From JBBECE01 sp964574935 (GTDB lineage Bacteria; Pseudomonadota; Alphaproteobacteria; Rhizobiales; Devosiaceae), in NCBI GenBank assembly GCA_964574935.1, contig CAZNOZ010000011.1:1-64000 (forward strand): a stretch of 64,000 bases of DNA, in the 5' to 3' direction. Both the position numbers and the translations under genes were made by a program. This document shows positions 15,443-23,596 of this stretch, piece by piece (position 1 is the stretch's first letter; every line of letters starts with the position of its first letter). The notes beneath the pieces are model-generated. The model was given only the letters and a program-made list of their open reading frames with translations. It was not told where the DNA came from and made no database searches.

Positions 15443-17008
15443 ATGCGCATTCTTCACAAATTGGGCTTGGGTCTCGGGCTGGCTGCGGCGCTCGTGGCAG
15501 CCCCGGCGGCTATCGCCCAAACGCCGCCCGGCGTGCTGGTGGTCGGCCAGATCGCCGAACCGCAATCGCTTGATCCGCAGCACGTTTCGGCGGTCAACGA
15601 CTTCCGTATTCTGATGAATGTCTATGACGGGCTGGTGCGCTACAAGGACGGCACGCTCGAGGTCGAGCCGGCGCTGGCGACCGACTGGACCATTTCCGAT
15701 GACGGCACCGAATACACCTTCCACCTGCGCGCGGGCGTCAAGTTCCACGACGGCTCGCCGTTCAATGCCGAGGCGGTGGTTTTCAACTTCCAGCGGATGA
15801 TCGACGAAGACCATCCGTACCACACGGGCTCTTTCCCGCTCAGCTTCTACTTCTCGTCCGTGAAATCGGTCGAGGCGGTCGACGACATGACCGTCAAGTT
15901 CACCCTGACGGAGCCCTACGCGCCGTTCCTGTCGAACCTTGCCTATCCCGCCGGCCTGATCGTCTCCAAGGCGGCAGTCGAGCAGTTTGGCGAGGATTTC
16001 GACCGCAATCCGTCGGGCACCGGCGCCTTCAGGTTCGCCGAGTGGCAGTCCAACACCCGCGTGGTCATCGAGCGCAATGACGACTATTGGGATGGTGCGC
16101 CGCCGCTCGATGCGGTCGTTTACCGGCCCATCACCGACGCCAACACGCGCGTCGCCTCGATGCTGTCGGGCGAAATCGACGTGATGGTCGAGGTGCCGCC
16201 GGACAACGTGGCGACATTCCGCGATTCGCCCGACTTCATGCTCTATGAGCAGGCGGGCCCGCATCTGTGGTTCCTGATCCTGAACGCCAAGGAAGGCCCG
16301 TTCGCCAACAAGCTGGCGCGGCAGGCGGTCAACTACGCGGTCAACAAGAAGTCGCTTGTCGACAACGTGCTGCAAGGCACCGCGAGCGTCGCCTCCGGAC
16401 CGACACCGCCGGCCTTCAACTGGGCCTATAACGAAAGCCTCGATCCGTATCCCTACGACCCGGACAAGGCGCGGGCGCTTCTCGCCGAGGCCGGTGTCGC
16501 GCCGGGTACCAAGGTCACGTTCTACGTCACCCAGGGCGGTTCGGGCATGCTCGATCCGGTCGCGATGGGCACCGCCATTCAGGCGGATCTCGACGCGGTC
16601 GGGCTCGACGTGAGTATCGAGACCTACGAGTGGAACACCTTCCTTGGCGAGGTGAATCCCGGTCTCGAGGGCAAGGCCGACATGGCCGAGATGGCCTGGA
16701 TGACCAACGATCCGGACACGCTGCCCTATCTGGCGCTGCGGACCGAGGCGTGGCCCGACAAGGGCGGGTTCAACTCCGGCTACTACTCGAATCCGGAAGT
16801 TGACGATCTGTTGGCACGGGCACGCACATCGACCGATCAGGCCGAACGCGCGTCGCTGTACAAGCAGATGCAGGAAATCGTCTATGACGACGCGCCCTGG
16901 CTGTTTGTGGCCAACTGGAAGCAGAACGCCGTGACCACGGCGAATGTCAATAACTACTCGCGGCAGCCTTCGTTCTTCCTGCTCCTGCAGACGGTGAACA
17001 TGGGCTGA
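15443..17008 (+). CDS. Dipeptide/ureide-type solute-binding protein (family 5)
   Basis: 521-residue periplasmic binding protein of family 5 (DppA/OppA type) with a signal peptide (MRILHKLGLGLGLAAAL..., cut near AIAQ). The family signature lies after the first domain (YTFHLRAGVKFHDGSPFNAE). It delivers a peptide or similar compound to the permeases that follow. The ATG at 15443 has a good site (agggaga) 5 bases upstream. Its neighbours (carbamoylase, DUF1028) suggest an N-blocked amino acid or ureide as cargo, which is inference. Confidence 0.88.
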   Translation: MRILHKLGLGLGLAAALVAAPAAIAQTPPGVLVVGQIAEPQSLDPQHVSAVNDFRILMNVYDGLVRYKDGTLEVEPALATDWTISDDGTEYTFHLRAGVKFHDGSPFNAEAVVFNFQRMIDEDHPYHTGSFPLSFYFSSVKSVEAVDDMTVKFTLTEPYAPFLSNLAYPAGLIVSKAAVEQFGEDFDRNPSGTGAFRFAEWQSNTRVVIERNDDYWDGAPPLDAVVYRPITDANTRVASMLSGEIDVMVEVPPDNVATFRDSPDFMLYEQAGPHLWFLILNAKEGPFANKLARQAVNYAVNKKSLVDNVLQGTASVASGPTPPAFNWAYNESLDPYPYDPDKARALLAEAGVAPGTKVTFYVTQGGSGMLDPVAMGTAIQADLDAVGLDVSIETYEWNTFLGEVNPGLEGKADMAEMAWMTNDPDTLPYLALRTEAWPDKGGFNSGYYSNPEVDDLLARARTSTDQAERASLYKQMQEIVYDDAPWLFVANWKQNAVTTANVNNYSRQPSFFLLLQTVNMG

Positions 17009-17015
17009 CCTCCCC

Positions 17016-17047
17016 GCCGGCCGGCGGTCCGCGGACCGCCGGCCGGC
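17016..17047 (+). terminator. 32-bp perfect palindrome between binding protein and permease
   Basis: Bases 17016-17047 form an uninterrupted perfect palindrome centred at 17031/17032 (core GGTCCGCGGACC), starting 7 bases after the stop of the binding-protein gene. In RNA it would be a very stable hairpin without a T-run. It probably protects the upstream message or damps read-through into the permease genes. Confidence 0.65.
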
Positions 17048-17076
17048 CATTCCCGGATTTCGCGGGGACCTGAGAA

Positions 17077-18024
17077 ATGGCCGCCTACATCGCCAAGCGT
17101 CTGCTGGCCCTGATCCCGGTCCTTTTCGGACTGTCGATCATCGTGTTTCTGATCATGGCGCTGATCCCCGGCGATCCCGCGACGGCCATCCTTGGGTCCT
17201 ACGCCACGCCCGAAAACGTCGCCCGGCTGAACCGCGAGCTCGGCCTCGACAAGCCGCTGCCCCAGCAATATTTGATCTGGCTGGGTAATCTTCTGCAGGG
17301 CGATTTCGGCCGCTCCTTCATCCTCAACCGGCCGGTGCTCGACGAAGTGCTCGAGCGCTTCGGCGCCACGCTGATCCTGGCCGGCACCTCGCTGGTGCTG
17401 TGCTCGATCTTCGGGCTTTTGGCCGGCATCGTCTCGGCGGTCCGCCAGTTCGGCTGGACCGACCGCATCGTCACCTTCTTCGTGCTGATCGGCATCTCAA
17501 TGCCGAGCTTCTGGCTCGGACTGCTGCTCATTTTGCTGTTCGCGGTCGAGTGGCGATTGTTACCGGCCTCGGGCATGTTCGCGATCTATGGCGGCGGCGA
17601 TCTGCCGGATCTGATCCGTCATCTCACCCTGCCCGCGATCACCCTGGCGGTGGTGGCGACCGGGGTCATCGCGCGGTTGACGCGGGCCTCGATGCTCGAA
17701 GTGCTGCGCCAGGACTATGTGCGCACCGCCCGCGCCAAGGGCGTCGACGAGCGCAGCGTGATTTTCAAGCACGCCTTCAAGGCGGCGCTGGTGAGCGTCA
17801 TCCCGGTCATCGGCATCCAGGCCGGCTTCGTGCTGGGTGGGGCGGTCTATATCGAGACCGTGTTCCAGTGGCCGGGTATTGGCGCGATGCTGGTCAACGC
17901 CATTTCCACCCGCGACATCCTGCTCGTTCAGGGCGGCGTGCTGGTGGTGGCGGCGTCCTACGTGCTGTTCAACCTTGTCGCCGACGTCGTTCAGACCATG
18001 ATCGATCCGAGGCTGAAGTCATGA
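17077..18024 (+). CDS. Dpp-type importer permease (DppB-like)
   Basis: 315-residue inner-membrane permease with the usual N-terminal helix (LLALIPVLFGLSIIVFLIMA), the GDPA and LGLDKPLPQQY periplasmic stretch, and the EAA-type loop (VLRQDYVRTARAKGVDE). About six membrane segments. It pairs with the fused permease-ATPase that follows; the stop overlaps the next start by 4 bases (ATGA at 18021). Confidence 0.88.
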   Translation: MAAYIAKRLLALIPVLFGLSIIVFLIMALIPGDPATAILGSYATPENVARLNRELGLDKPLPQQYLIWLGNLLQGDFGRSFILNRPVLDEVLERFGATLILAGTSLVLCSIFGLLAGIVSAVRQFGWTDRIVTFFVLIGISMPSFWLGLLLILLFAVEWRLLPASGMFAIYGGGDLPDLIRHLTLPAITLAVVATGVIARLTRASMLEVLRQDYVRTARAKGVDERSVIFKHAFKAALVSVIPVIGIQAGFVLGGAVYIETVFQWPGIGAMLVNAISTRDILLVQGGVLVVAASYVLFNLVADVVQTMIDPRLKS

Positions 18025-19958
18025 GCGAGGCCGCGGTCACGCCGACGGACGCCGCGCCGCCCAAATCGGGCCGGGCCACGCCGTGGCAGCTTCTGATGAA
18101 CAACCGGCTGGCGGCCGCGGGCCTTTATGTTCTGGTCGCCATCGTCATTCTGGCGCTGCTGGCGCCGGTGCTGCCGATCGCCGATCCGGACGTCACCGAG
18201 CCGGCCAACCGGCTGCAGCCGGCATTTTCCGACGCGCACCTGCTGGGCACCGATCATCTGGGGCGCGACATCCTCTCGCGCATCCTCTGGGGCACCCAGG
18301 TGTCGCTGCTGGTCGGTGTCACCGCCAGCGTCATCGCGGCCTTCTTCGGCTCGCTGATCGGTCTTGTGGCCGGCTACGCGGGCGGGCGCACCGACAATTT
18401 GATGATGCGGGGCGTCGACATGCTGATGGCGTTCCCCTACATCCTTCTGGCGCTGGCCATCGTCGCGGCGCTGGGGCCGGGGCTGCTCAATGCGCTCTAC
18501 GCCATCGCCATCGTCAACATCCCGTTCTTCGCCCGCAACATCCGCGGCGTCACGATCTCGCTCAGGCGCCGGGAATTCGTCGACGCGGCGCGCCTGGCGG
18601 GCAGGAGCCATGTCGGCATCCTCTTTTCCGAAGTGCTGCCGAACGTGCTGCCGGTGATCGTGATCACCATGTCGACCACCGTCGGCTGGATGATCCTGGA
18701 AACCGCCGGCCTCAGTTTCCTGGGTCTGGGCGCCCAGCCGCCGCAGGCCGATCTGGGCTCGATGCTGGGCGAGGGCCGGCAACTGCTGATCACCGCGCCG
18801 CACGCTTCGGTCATTCCGGGGCTGATGATCTTCGCCCTGGTGATGAGCATCAACCTGCTTGGCGATGGCGTCCGCGACGTGCTCGATCCGCGACTGAAGT
18901 CGGGCGCCCTGGCGGCGCCGTCGGCGCGCACCGCGATCGACCGCCAGAGCGTCCCGGAGACGGCGGCGGTCGGCGGCGAACGGGTGCTCGACGTCACGGA
19001 CCTGCGCACCAGCTTCAACGTCGGCGACCAGAAGTACCGCGCCGTCGGCGGCGTCGACTTCCACCTCGATCAGACCGAATGCCTTGGCATCGTCGGGGAG
19101 TCCGGCTCGGGAAAGTCGGTCGCCGCGATGTCCATCGCGGGGCTGGTGCCGACGCCGCCGGGTGTCATCGAAGGCGGCCGGATCGAGTTTGGCGGTCGTG
19201 ACCTTCTGGCGGTCGGCTACGAGGAGCTGCGCGGCATCCGCGGCCGTGAGATCGCCTATGTGTTCCAGGACCCGCTGTCGACGCTGCATCCGCTGTTCGA
19301 GGTGGGCGACCAGATCGCCGAGGCCATCCAGGCGCATCAGCCCGTGACCTACCGGCAGGCCTGGGAGCGGGCCGTGGAACTGCTCGAACTGGTGCGCATC
19401 CCGAACGCCGCCGAACGGGCCAAGGCCTTCCCGCACGAATTGTCCGGCGGCATGCGGCAGCGCGTGTCGATCGCCATGGCACTCGCCAACGATGCCGCCG
19501 TTCTGGTGGCCGACGAGCCGACCACCGCGCTCGACGTCACCGTGCAGGCGCAGGTCCTCAAGCTGATGGACGCGCTGCGCAAGGACAAGCAGGCGGCGGT
19601 CCTCTTCATCACCCACGATTTCGGCGTGGTTTCGGAAATCTGCGACCGGATCGCGGTGATGTATGCCGGCAGGATCGTCGAGACCGGTCCCACCCAGGCC
19701 GTCCTCACCTCGCCCGCGCACCCCTATACGCGCATGCTGATCGACTGCGTGCCGGTGATGGGCGAACCGGGGCGCCGGCTCGACGCCATTGCCGGGATGC
19801 CGCCACCGGTCAACGACCTGCCCGACGGCTGTCATTTCGCGGACCGCTGTCCCCGGGCGACCGCCGAATGCCGCACCGGCGAGATCGCCATCGACCCGAT
19901 CGGCCCCGAGCGCGGGGTGCGCTGCATCCATCCTCTTGCGGAGGAGGCACGGGCATGA
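18021..19958 (+). CDS. Fused Dpp-type permease and ATPase (DppC-DppD)
   Basis: 645-residue fusion. Residues about 1-300 are a DppC-type permease (LGTDHLGRDILSRI signature, EAA-type loop RRREFVDAARLAG). Residues about 320-645 are a DppD-type ATPase with Walker A GESGSGKS, signature LSGGMRQR, Walker B VLVADEPTTALD and the C-terminal oligopeptide cluster CHFADRCPRA...C. The linker is a short Ala/Thr-rich stretch with no stop or frameshift. Such permease/ATPase fusions are known in this family, so this is a real architecture. It fixes one ATPase to one permease; the partner ATPase follows with an ATGA overlap. Confidence 0.88.
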   Translation: MSEAAVTPTDAAPPKSGRATPWQLLMNNRLAAAGLYVLVAIVILALLAPVLPIADPDVTEPANRLQPAFSDAHLLGTDHLGRDILSRILWGTQVSLLVGVTASVIAAFFGSLIGLVAGYAGGRTDNLMMRGVDMLMAFPYILLALAIVAALGPGLLNALYAIAIVNIPFFARNIRGVTISLRRREFVDAARLAGRSHVGILFSEVLPNVLPVIVITMSTTVGWMILETAGLSFLGLGAQPPQADLGSMLGEGRQLLITAPHASVIPGLMIFALVMSINLLGDGVRDVLDPRLKSGALAAPSARTAIDRQSVPETAAVGGERVLDVTDLRTSFNVGDQKYRAVGGVDFHLDQTECLGIVGESGSGKSVAAMSIAGLVPTPPGVIEGGRIEFGGRDLLAVGYEELRGIRGREIAYVFQDPLSTLHPLFEVGDQIAEAIQAHQPVTYRQAWERAVELLELVRIPNAAERAKAFPHELSGGMRQRVSIAMALANDAAVLVADEPTTALDVTVQAQVLKLMDALRKDKQAAVLFITHDFGVVSEICDRIAVMYAGRIVETGPTQAVLTSPAHPYTRMLIDCVPVMGEPGRRLDAIAGMPPPVNDLPDGCHFADRCPRATAECRTGEIAIDPIGPERGVRCIHPLAEEARA

Positions 19959-20971
19959 CCGCTCCGACGGTTCTGGAAACCCGCGACCTCACCCGGATAT
20001 TCGGCGGCGGCCGCACCTGGCTGGGCGCCGAAAAGCCGGCGGTGCATGCCGTCCGCGGCATCAATCTCGAACTCAGGCAGGGCGAGACGCTGGGCATTGT
20101 CGGCGAATCGGGATGCGGCAAGTCGACGCTGGCGCGCATGCTGGTGGGGCTGGACGGGCCGAGCGCGGGCACCATCACCATGGACGGCTCCGACGTCACC
20201 GAAATGGCCGGCCGCGACCCGCGGGCGCTGGCGCAGACCATCCAGTATGTGTTCCAGGACCCGGTCTCCTCCCTCAATCCGCGCAAGACCGTCCGGACGA
20301 TTCTCGAAACCCCGATGGTCCATCTGTTGGGGCTCGACAAGCCGGCGCGCGAAGCAAAGCTCGGCGAACTGATGGACGCGGTCAATCTCAGGGCCGAGTT
20401 TCTCGATCGCTATCCGCACGAGTTCTCGGGCGGCCAGGCCCAGCGCATCGGCATCGCGCGGGCGCTGGCGGGCGATCCGAAGGTGATCATCCTCGACGAG
20501 CCGGTCTCGGCGCTCGACGTTTCCGTGCAGGCCCAGGTGCTCAATCTGCTCGACCAGCTGAAGCGGGATTTCGGCCTGACCTACATCTTCATCAGCCACG
20601 ACCTCACGGTGGTCGAGAGCGTCTCGGACCGGGTGGCGGTTCTGTATTTCGGCCGTATCGTCGAGTATGGCGACGCCAAGGCGATCTTCGGCGGGCCGCG
20701 CCACCCCTACACGCGCCTGCTTCTCAATTCGGCGCCGGTGCCGGGGCAGAAGCGGGTGGTGGCCGAGGAGGAGCTGGCCGAATTGCCCGATCCGTTCAAT
20801 CCGCCGCCCGGCTGCTCGTTCGCGCCGCGATGTCCCCGGGCGGCCGACAGGTGCCGTGCCGAGACCCCTTCGCTGGAAGCCGGCCCCGGAGCGCCGACGC
20901 ATCTGGCCGCCTGCTACTTCCCCTACGACAACGGCACGGCGGCGGACGCCTCGCCAATCGACGCCTCATGA
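19955..20971 (+). CDS. Dpp-type importer ATPase (DppF-like)
   Basis: 338-residue second ATPase of the importer: Walker A GESGCGKST, signature FSGGQAQR, Walker B VIILDEPVSALD, and the C-terminal cysteine motif CSFAPRCPRAADRC that is typical of oligopeptide ATPases. It partners the ATPase half of the preceding fusion. It overlaps both neighbours by 4 bases. Confidence 0.88.
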   Translation: MTAPTVLETRDLTRIFGGGRTWLGAEKPAVHAVRGINLELRQGETLGIVGESGCGKSTLARMLVGLDGPSAGTITMDGSDVTEMAGRDPRALAQTIQYVFQDPVSSLNPRKTVRTILETPMVHLLGLDKPAREAKLGELMDAVNLRAEFLDRYPHEFSGGQAQRIGIARALAGDPKVIILDEPVSALDVSVQAQVLNLLDQLKRDFGLTYIFISHDLTVVESVSDRVAVLYFGRIVEYGDAKAIFGGPRHPYTRLLLNSAPVPGQKRVVAEEELAELPDPFNPPPGCSFAPRCPRAADRCRAETPSLEAGPGAPTHLAACYFPYDNGTAADASPIDAS

Positions 20972-21759
20972 GTGTCGAGGAGCCGGACCTGGCGCGACCC
21001 CGGCGCGAGGACGGCGCGCGCTCGAACCGGCGTGGCCGCACCCACCAGATTGCCACCGCCATCAAGCGCGCGATCATCGAGGACGGACTTCGTCCCGGCG
21101 ATCGCCTGCCGCAGGAACACGAGCTCATCGAGCAATATTCGGCCAGCAAGGGGACCATAAGGGAAGCCCTGGGGGCGCTGGCGGCCGAGGGGCTGGTGCG
21201 CACGCGCACCGGACCGGGTGGCGGCGCCTTCATCACCGAGGTCGACCGCGAACACGCCATGGCGTTGCTCGCCAATCATCTGCTTTTCACCGATGTGAGC
21301 ATTTCGAACATCTACGCACTCAGAATTGCCCTCGAGCCGGAGATCGTGCGCGATCTGGCCCGCCAGATCACGGCGGCGCAGATCGCCGAGCTCGAGGAAA
21401 AGATGAGCATCTACACCGAGCCGCCCACCTCGATCGCCGAGGAGCAGGAGCAAAGGGCGGCGGAGCTCGAGTTTCACGAAACGCTGGCACGGTTTTCGGA
21501 CAACCCGCTGCTGAGTTTCGTGTGCGGTTTCCTGGTGCGGCTGCTCAAGGACCTCACGGTGTGCAAGCGCATCTACGAGCGCCCGCTGCCTGAGTTGCGC
21601 GAGCGCGGCCTGTCGTATCAGGAGAAACTGATCTCGGCGTTTCGCGAGCGCAATCCGGCGCGGGCGCGTTCGGTGATGAAGGCGCACATGCTCACCGCGC
21701 AGCGCATCATGGTTGCCCAGGAAGCCGAGGTGACAAAGGGCTTCCTGACCACCGACTAG
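20968..21759 (+). CDS. GntR-family regulator of the Dpp operon, FadR type
   Basis: 263-residue regulator with a winged HTH (about residues 25-95; LPQEHELIEQYSASKGTIREAL) and an FCD domain (about 110-250). It is the last gene of the importer operon, coupled by an ATGA overlap, so it is probably an autoregulated local repressor sensing the imported compound or its product. A candidate operator is at 15406-15414. Confidence 0.85.
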   Translation: MSVEEPDLARPRREDGARSNRRGRTHQIATAIKRAIIEDGLRPGDRLPQEHELIEQYSASKGTIREALGALAAEGLVRTRTGPGGGAFITEVDREHAMALLANHLLFTDVSISNIYALRIALEPEIVRDLARQITAAQIAELEEKMSIYTEPPTSIAEEQEQRAAELEFHETLARFSDNPLLSFVCGFLVRLLKDLTVCKRIYERPLPELRERGLSYQEKLISAFRERNPARARSVMKAHMLTAQRIMVAQEAEVTKGFLTTD

Positions 21760-21868
21760 GGCGCCGCCGGTCTGGCGCGCCTGCCGCGGCGTGCGAGCTT
21801 GGCCGTCTCAGCACAACTCAGCGTCGTTGCCGCGAGCCCGCCCCACCTCGTGCGGGACCGCCGGCCAC

Positions 21869-21889
21869 CGCATTCCTGCTTGGAATGCG
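21869..21889. other. Inverted repeat after the Dpp operon
   Basis: CGCATTCC and GGAATGCG form a perfect 8-bp stem with a 5-base loop, in the 253-bp gap between the GntR gene and tctC. There is no T-run, so it could be a weak terminator or an operator for the Tct genes. The rest of the gap holds nothing recognisable. Confidence 0.35.
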
Positions 21890-22012
21890 TGTGCGGGAAT
21901 TTAGGCGTTGCTGATTATGGCTGGCGGCCGAAAAATCCGCTCGATTGCGTGCTGCCGGTGGAAATCCGCCCCAAAACGGAGCGGGCAGGCGCGCGCAAGT
22001 GGGAGGAACATC

Positions 22013-22978
22013 ATGAAGAGTTGGAAGACCGGCCTCATTGCGGGCCTAGCGCTCGCCATGGCCGTCATCGGCGGCGCCGTGGCGCAGGACTTCCCCACCA
22101 AGCCGGTTCGGGTCATCGTGCCGACCGACGCCGGCGGCAGCGTCGACGCGGTGGCACGCATCGTGCAACGCTATGTCGACGAATCCGGCGTTCTGGGGCA
22201 GAATCTGGCGGTCGTGAACATGCCGGGTGCCGGCGGCACGATCGCAACCCGCACCGTGCTCGAAGCCGAGCCCGACGGCTACACGATCGGGCTTTGGCAC
22301 GAAGGCCTGATCACCTCGAAGGTGATGGGCGTGGTCGACTATGACCATACCGATTTCCGCATTCTCGGCATCACGGGCTACACCGAGATCGGCCTCGGCG
22401 TCGGCGACGACAATGCCATTGACACCTACGACGACCTGATGGCGGCCGCTCAGGCCAATCCCGACACCGTTCTGGTGGCGACCAATGTCGGGCTGGCGGT
22501 GCATTTCGTGCCGCTGATGCTGCAGGACAAGGCGGGCGTGGAATTCCGCTATGTGCAGGTGGGCGGCGGCGCCAAGCGCTTCCCGTCCGTGGTCTCGAAC
22601 AACACTGACATCGCGATCTTCTCGGTGTCCGAATTCGTGAAGTGGGAGACCGCCGGCCTCAAGCCGCTCGTCATCTTCTCCGAGGAGCGGGTGCCCGAGC
22701 TGCCCGACGTGCCGACGGCGCGGGAGAAGGGCATCGATCTGATCGCCAATTCGATGCGCATCTGGATCGCGCCCAAGGATACCCCGGACGAGGCCTTCAA
22801 CAAGCTCGCCGAGGTGCTGCGGTCGGCCGTGGAGAGCGAAGCGGGCTCGACCGCGCTGACGGATGCCGGTTTCCGCGCGGTCTTCATCAGCCCCGAGGAC
22901 ACCGTCGCCATCCTCGACGAATGGAAGGCGAACGCCGAACCGCTGGTGCCCACGGCCCAGGAGCTCAGCGCCGACTAG
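22013..22978 (+). CDS. tctC: Tripartite tricarboxylate transporter binding protein TctC
   Basis: 321-residue periplasmic receptor of the TTT (Bug/TctC) family, with a signal peptide (MKSWKTGLIAGLALAMAV..., cut near AVAQ). Typical opening FPTKPVRVIVPTDAGGSVD and the NMPGAGGTIATR motif. It binds a carboxylate and hands it to TctBA. The ATG at 22013 has a strong site (gggagga, 22001-22007). A 12-bp hairpin follows at 22994-23021. Confidence 0.88.
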   Translation: MKSWKTGLIAGLALAMAVIGGAVAQDFPTKPVRVIVPTDAGGSVDAVARIVQRYVDESGVLGQNLAVVNMPGAGGTIATRTVLEAEPDGYTIGLWHEGLITSKVMGVVDYDHTDFRILGITGYTEIGLGVGDDNAIDTYDDLMAAAQANPDTVLVATNVGLAVHFVPLMLQDKAGVEFRYVQVGGGAKRFPSVVSNNTDIAIFSVSEFVKWETAGLKPLVIFSEERVPELPDVPTAREKGIDLIANSMRIWIAPKDTPDEAFNKLAEVLRSAVESEAGSTALTDAGFRAVFISPEDTVAILDEWKANAEPLVPTAQELSAD

Positions 22979-22993
22979 GCGCGGAGGGGGAAG

Positions 22994-23021
22994 GGGACTG
23001 GCGGCCTCGGCCGCCGGTCCC
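22994..23021 (+). terminator. Hairpin between tctC and tctB
   Basis: A 12-bp stem with one G-T pair (GGGACTGGCGGC against GCCGCCGGTCCC) and a CTCG loop starts 16 bases after tctC. There is no T-run. It has the same position relative to its operon as the hairpins after ehuB and after the Dpp binding-protein gene. Confidence 0.6.
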
Positions 23022-23061
23022 TACACTGCCCGACACCTTCCAACCGGACGCTTGGAGACCC

Positions 23062-23589
23062 ATGCGGCGGCTTCTGGCTGATCCCGACGCTCGCGCGGAT
23101 GTGATCCTGGTGGCCGCGGTTTGGGGGCTTGCCGCACTCACCTTCTACGGCGCGAGTTTGCTGCCGCCGCCGCTGTTCGATCCGCTCGGCTCGGCGGCGG
23201 TGCCGAAATTCGTCGCCGTGGCCATTGCCCTGCTGGCCGGGACCGTTCTTCTGCGCCGGCTGATGATGGCGCGCCGGGCCGTCGCGCAGGGGGCCGCGGC
23301 ACCGGCGGCGGACGAGGACGCGGCGGCGGGCGGCCCTCTGAGGCCTTCCATCGCACTGGCCTCGATCGGCATCATCGTCGCCTATGTCGGCGTGATGGGG
23401 TTCGGGCTCCTGGGGTTCCGCGAAGCCACGGTGCCGTTCGTGATCGCGCTGGGGGGCGCCATGTCGCGCTTCCGGCGCTCGACGATGGTTGTGTTGGTGC
23501 CGCTGTCCTTCGTCATCGCCTTCGGGCTGGCATGGCTGTTCTCGGGGGCCCTTTACATCGACCTGCCGGTGACCAAATGGCTCCCGTGA
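23062..23589 (+). CDS. tctB: TTT transporter small membrane subunit TctB
   Basis: 175-residue membrane protein with four hydrophobic segments, the usual size and layout of TctB. An Ala/Asp-rich loop lies near residues 75-92. It pairs with TctA. The ATG at 23062 is chosen because the frame upstream belongs to no protein; tctA begins 7 bp after its stop. Confidence 0.82.
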   Translation: MRRLLADPDARADVILVAAVWGLAALTFYGASLLPPPLFDPLGSAAVPKFVAVAIALLAGTVLLRRLMMARRAVAQGAAAPAADEDAAAGGPLRPSIALASIGIIVAYVGVMGFGLLGFREATVPFVIALGGAMSRFRRSTMVVLVPLSFVIAFGLAWLFSGALYIDLPVTKWLP

Positions 23590-23596
23590 GCGCGCC

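Noticed and set aside
17991..19931. Minus-strand open frame of 646 codons opposite the Dpp fusion gene
   Set aside because: Antisense shadow: His/Asp/Arg-rich composition, no motif, fully overlapped by a convincing ABC transporter gene.
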